Below, in pieces: positions 59,501 through 64,000 of a DNA stretch of 64,000 bases. Position numbers and translations under genes: made by a program. Below the pieces are notes generated by a model. The model was not told where the DNA came from. It ran no database searches and saw only the letters and a program-made list of their open reading frames with translations. How positions within the stretch are numbered: the first letter of the stretch is position 1; each line of letters starts with the position of its first letter. Where the stretch lies: positions 1 to 64,000 of the forward strand of contig JAULBX010007662.1 of NCBI GenBank assembly GCA_032358255.1, in the 5' to 3' direction. The stretch comes from Heterotrichella gracilis. Its lineage: Eukaryota; Sar; Xanthophyceae; Tribonematales; Xanthonemataceae.

Positions 59501-62500
59501 AGCAAAGCCACCAGCGCACCCACCAGCAAACCCCCCCGCACACCCCCCGGCACACCCACCAGCACACCCACCAGCACACCCACCACCGCACCCACCTCCA
59601 CCATTCCCGCCACCACCATCCCCACCACCGCCGTCCCCGCCACCACCCGTCCCAGTACCCCTCCCAGCACCCACCATTGCCCCAGCGCCTGAGATCTCCC
59701 CAGCACCGGCACCAACACCTGTCAGACCCTCCGAGGGTCTTGACTTCAACTTCACACTCAATGGTGTGAACCTGGACTCTGAAACCCTATTCAAGGTCAT
59801 TTTTTTGGCCACATGCTGAAAAAAACCGATTCAGCACGCATATGGTTGCAACCTGTGCCTGTTCCAATTGAGCCCTCCCGAGGCAATTGCCCTCGTGCCG
59901 TGGCCCAGACCATTGGCCACCAGTATCACAGAATAGAGCATAATAATTGATGGGTGTCCGCCGTAGCAATTTCTTGTCATATGCCACTCCGGGGATGGGC
60001 GTTGTCCTGCTCACGATGACGTGCACACCCTCCCCCTGCAAACCATCACCATGCTCTTAACCTTGTAGGCGTCAGCCCTGCCCAGGCCAACCAGCAGTCG
60101 GCGGCTGTGGCCGCCACCCTGGCCCAGGTCACAGGGGCGCCACCCGAGGAGGTGTTTGTGGATGGGGCAGCGCCGGTGGCTGCCGGCACCAGGCGCCGCG
60201 CCATGCTGGAGCGGCTGGCGATGGAGGGCCAGGTGGCGGGTGGAGAGAACACCGGTAGGGTTTTGGCGCGCGTGATTCGGGTCAGGATGGCACTGGAGGG
60301 CTTAGGGTTTGCCACTAGGGTTTTGGCGGAATAGTGCATGGGGATTCACCTTGGGCGGCATGCTAGTGCTTTGTGAGGTGCAACCAGGGCCAGTGGTCTG
60401 TGCCCTGCTGGCAGTGGCAGCATAGTTGGCATGCCTGTTTCAGTTGTGCGGCGCCCACACACCATTTGATCATCCGCCTCCTGTTCACCCCCTTGTGTTA
60501 CCACCTGCACTGTCCCAGGAGCATACCGGGGCACACCACCCACCAGACACGCGCCACTCGCAGCACATTACAGCACAGGGCACGGACCACAGCACATCAA
60601 TGACATCACTCTTTCAACCGGATTTCATGATGTCAACACATCACACCTGCATCCCATGGAAACACTAGATATCGCATTTGCACACTACCGCCTGACTGAC
60701 TGCAAATCTGGCTGTGCGGCGGGAATGCATGTAGCTAACCAACAATCCCACCTGCAGATGACATGCCCGTCCTCCTCACATCGGATGACGCCCTTGCCTT
60801 CTCCCGGCCTGGCCCCCGGCGCCTGCTGCAAGCCACAAACCCTACTGCAGCTGTGAGTTCCTTCGTAGGGTCTGCGGATCCACAGGCAGTCCAAGCAGCC
60901 ATCCAGCAGTCGGTTAATGACGGCACCTTCGACACCTCACTGGCAGCAAATGGGCTGAACAACGTGCAGATTGACCCTAATTCGCTGAAGTTTGGACTGG
61001 TGCGTGGTGGCAGTGGTGAGGGTAGTGCTGCATGTACATGGGTGGCGTTCCCAGCTGCTGCCGCATGGATGCTTGATGCCACAATAATGACCAGCCTGGT
61101 ATGTTAGTTACCAATTTGGTTTGGTTGTGCATTGGTGCTGAAGAGGGTGCATGGAGCGCGCCTGACCAGTGTTCACACACAACTACAGTGGCCATTGCAA
61201 TGGGGTCAAAAGTGGCACTGTTTAATGGAACCTGCAAGTATTGCAGAGCCTTTGGGGTATTGTTCCTGACCCTCCTGCCAGTTTCTCACAAGCGCACCTT
61301 CCATGCAGGTTGGCATCACTTTGTCGCCCCCCCCTGTGGCTGCACCGCCACCACCGCCGCCTCCCCCTGCCGGCAGCAGCACCAACATCGGCATGATCGT
61401 GGGTATTGTGGCTGGTGTGGTGGTTGGCATACTCATCCTCCTTGCGATCATCTGGCTGGTGAGTGGTGGAGGGTGATCATGGGGGATGATCGGTTGTAAG
61501 ATGAAGTCTGATAAATGCCCTGCCAATTTTCATTGTGATCATCCGGGTGGTATGTGGTGGAGGGAGAGTGTGGGTGGATAGAACTTGAGGGATGGTTGTC
61601 TGTTGTGATGTGATTGGTGGGAGGTTTGTCCACGCTGTGGGTGAGTGACGGCTGTCAAACGATTGACAGCTGGTCATTGCGTTGAGTCTGCTCGATCCTG
61701 GCGCGCCTTCTAGCCAAAGGTTGTGTTGTGCACCTGGGATCGACAGGGTACCAGGGTCAATATGAGACTATCCCAGCCATGCAGCCAGATTTACAATCAG
61801 CCTTGCACATGCGGCACCCAGGCACAATGGGGAAGCATATAGTGCACAGTAGACCATCAACCCAGGCGGCATCCAAGCACTCTCCTCCCGGCGTGGCCAC
61901 ACCCTTTAGGGTCTAGCCTTAAACCCTAGGGTTTGTCAATCTGAGTGGTGTCTCTCACCCTTTCCCCCAGGTGCGGCGGAGGCGCAACACCGAGTACTAC
62001 GACGACGATTCCGAATACACCGCCAAGGGCAAGCGCCTGCGCACCTCAGAAACCGACTCCTCCGAGGAAGAATCCAGCGACGAGGAGTCCAGCGAGGCGT
62101 CGGAATCCACCGAGGAGGATTCCACTGAAGAGGAGGAGGAGGAGGACGACGATGATGATGAGGGGTCGCAGGTTGCGCTGGCCACGGCCAAGAGCAGCAG
62201 CAGGGGGGAGGAGTGGGAGGTCATTCCGGTGGTGGCGGAGAAGCAGAGCATGGTGAGGGGTAGGAGAGGGGCGCAACGGGCATGTCGGATTATGTCATGG
62301 ATGTGTTCTAGTATGGGGATGGGTTTGTTTTGGTAAAAGCCCCAGAATGGGTTTGTTTTTGGTGTAAGCTCTGCACCAAAGGAGTTGGAGGTTAGCCCAG
62401 TTGGGGGCGGAGAAGCAGAGCATGGTGAGGGGGTTGGAGAGGGGGAGCAATGGCATGACTGCTTGCAGGCATTTATGTTGCGATTGATCAACTGGCGGGA

Positions 62501-64000
62501 TCACAAGAACACCCTGCTTGGTGGTGCATGACGACATTTCCGAAAACCAATGAACCCTGGAACCCTAACCTAACCCTCATTGGATCCCCACTGCAGACTG
62601 CCTCCAGCTCCCCTTACTACAAGGGGAGCGCATCAATGAAGTCAAGCCCACCACCAAACCCCCCGGCAGCAGCAGCAGCAGCAGTAGCAGCCACCGCCGC
62701 CGCAGCCACCGCCACTGCAGCCACGGTTGCAAGAAGCGCATCCAACCGCACCACCACCGCCACCACCACCCCACCAGCCAGGACCGCGTCCGGGCGCACC
62801 ACCACCACCCCACCACCACCCACCAGGACCGCATCCGGGCGCACCACCACACCCACCACCACCACCACCACCCCACCAGCAGCAGCACCCGCACGAAGCG
62901 CATCCGCTCGCACAGCCACCTCCGCAGCGGCCGCAGCGGCCCGCATCAGCGCAGCGCGTGCCAACTCAGGCGGCTTGGGCGTTGCCAGGAGCGCTTCAGG
63001 CAGGACCACCACGGTGGTGACCCAGGGGAGCGCGGCAGCGAAGAGCGCGGGGGCAGGAGCTGCAGGTGGGGATTGGAAAAAACGTTGGAAATACACGACA
63101 GCCGGCCTCTGCACTCGCATTGCATTGCAGTTGCAATCCTTTGTTTTGAACCTGCAGTCGCATCTAACTTCACATATGTGGAAGAGACAGGCTGAGGGCG
63201 CCTGCACGCCTGCAGTTGCATTTGACTCGCATTTGTTGGATGAAACATTCTGAGAGCGTTCAACACGCCACTTTGCCTGCAGTTGGTGGCGCCGCAGTGG
63301 GTGGCGCCGCAGTGGGCGCCGCAGCGGTCGCGGCCGCCGTGCGCACCCCCAGCCGCCGCACCTCCAACCCCTTCGATGACAGCCCCGTGTCAGCCGCAGC
63401 CGCCGTGACCCCCACCAATGGTGAGGTGGTGGACAGCCCGCCCCTGACGGCGCGCTCCGCCCGGCTCAAGGGTGCGGATGCGGCGCTCAACTCGGCGCAG
63501 GGCAGCCTGGGGTCCTTCCATGTGGCAGGTGAGGGCTAAACCCGAATCCTAAGACCTAAATCCTAAGACCTGAATCGTTGGACCTAAACCCTGAGACTTG
63601 GAACCTGAGGCAGCCTGGGCTCTTTCCACGTGGCAGGTGGGGAATGCCGTATTTGATCAGTTTCACCTATCATTGGGTATAGAAGTGACATGCTACATTT
63701 TTATATGCATTTGAACTAGCCCAGGCTTGACAACAGCCGATGAAGTTTAGGTATGTGCACCATAAGTCGCAGCGTTGCACACACAAAGCATGCAGGGTTA
63801 GACATGCCCATATAATGTGTAAGCAGGCATATACTTCACAAACATGAGGTCATATGAACATGATGTGTGTACCCAGTTGGTATTTCAAGGTGAAGTGGCA
63901 AGTAAAGAACAGCATGTGCCTGTGAAGTGTAACCCCTGAATTCAACCCTGGCCTTGACATTAAGCCCTTCCCACGCCAGGGGGCGACAGCACGGACAGCG
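56575..64000 (+). CDS. LRR / extensin-like / single-pass membrane protein (right end off window)
   Basis: Exons: 56575-56650, 56926-57076, 57435-57722, 57804-57855, 58047-58992, 59419-59795, 60086-60254, 60758-60999, 61309-61458, 61971-62252, 62597-63065, 63283-63528 and 63980 to the edge, over 1150 residues so far. In order come a signal peptide (LWPALAVLLCLCTHTSG), an LRR N-terminal cap (LDWNPSTGHCTWTGITC), about three to four leucine-rich repeats, and a long wall-type region with KPLPKSPPPVVKPL units followed by APAP units and a second PPPP/HPPA block. Two small globular segments then lead to a membrane helix with GxxxG spacing (MIVGIVAGVVVGILILL) and a VRRRR stop-transfer. The cytoplasmic tail is acidic (Ser/Glu/Asp runs), then Ala/Thr/Pro/Arg-rich. 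It resembles plant LRX and PERK proteins in plan. Whether a kinase follows is unknown. The exon 7 start is set by phase; Met at 56524 is an alternative start. Confidence 0.85.
59242..59276 (+). other. Possible alternative terminal exon
   Basis: After a CTGTGCTGCAG acceptor, 35 bases read in phase from exon 5 as APAFDPTSCMT and stop. The first residues fit the APAP repeat just upstream. If used, the product would be a secreted LRR-extensin without membrane anchor. It may be chance. Confidence 0.35.
61537..61564 (+). repeat. Duplicate of exon 9 donor edge, LRR-extensin gene
   Basis: This copy matches 61446-61473 at 24 of 28 bases. The original includes the exon 9 end (ATCATCTGGCTG) and its donor GTGAGT. 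The copy keeps a donor-like GTATGT in the intron 91 bases downstream. Confidence 0.8.
61914..61932. repeat. Telomere-type words in intron
   Basis: TTTAGGG-type words occur in both orientations (CCTTTAGGG and AAACCCTAGGG) just before the acceptor of exon 10 of the LRR-extensin gene. Confidence 0.6.
62406..62457 (+). repeat. Duplicate of exon 10 donor edge, LRR-extensin gene
   Basis: This copy matches 62234-62284 closely, including the exon end GGCGGAGAAGCAGAGCATG and the donor GTGAGG unchanged. It lies about 170 bases inside the following intron. Confidence 0.88.
63609..63642 (+). repeat. Duplicate of exon 12 donor edge, LRR-extensin gene
   Basis: This copy matches 63501-63534 at 30 of 34 bases. 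It keeps the word GGCAGCCTGGG and a donor-like GCAG|GTGGGG, about 108 bases inside the following intron. Confidence 0.85.

Noticed and set aside
62617-63207. 196-codon Val/Ala-rich minus-strand frame
   Set aside because: Antisense of the Ala/Thr/Pro-rich exon 11 of the LRR-extensin gene; no splice context.

Overview
This window is intron-dense nuclear DNA from a green alga. It carries a plastid-type glutamine synthetase, a plant/protist-type H+-pyrophosphatase, a lumenal D1-processing protease, ciliary genes and a hydroxyproline-rich cell-wall-type protein. Exons are short, introns mostly follow GT-AG, and the introns are strewn with TTTAGGG/CCCTAAA words (the Chlorella/plant telomere type, not the Chlamydomonas TTTTAGGG type) and GCATGC words. 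Together these suggest a chlorophyte, perhaps trebouxiophyte-like, but the exact lineage cannot be fixed from sequence alone. No rRNA, tRNA, CRISPR array or intact mobile element was seen.

Fourteen protein genes could be assembled by joining exons by eye, with phase checked at nearly every junction. From left to right they are: a GT77-type glycosyltransferase (-), plastid glutamine synthetase (+), a single-bundle SemiSWEET-like transporter (-), an unrecognised plastid-directed membrane protein with 11-residue amphipathic repeats (+), phosphomannomutase (-), a tubulin tyrosine ligase-like enzyme (-), IFT70/TTC30 (+), an isochorismatase-like hydrolase (-), CWF19L1 with an embedded RRM (+), a DUF836 glutaredoxin-like protein (-), CtpA protease (+), a type II K+-independent H+-pyrophosphatase (-), a DUF5672 protein with a signal peptide (+), and an LRR/extensin-like/transmembrane protein that runs off the right edge (+).

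Strands alternate almost perfectly, giving six head-to-head pairs that could share promoters and tail-to-tail pairs as close as 104-112 bp. The most suggestive pair is the tubulin-modifying TTLL gene beside IFT70, whose animal relative DYF-1/Fleer is needed for ciliary tubulin polyglutamylation. Glutamine synthetase, CtpA and the 11-mer repeat protein point to the plastid. The glycosyltransferase, phosphomannomutase, DUF5672 and LRR-extensin genes point to glycoprotein or cell-wall work.

The least expected structural signal is a recurrent one. In at least six introns of two genes (the H+-PPase and the LRR-extensin gene), a diverged copy of the adjoining exon edge lies inside the intron, several with a usable-looking splice site.
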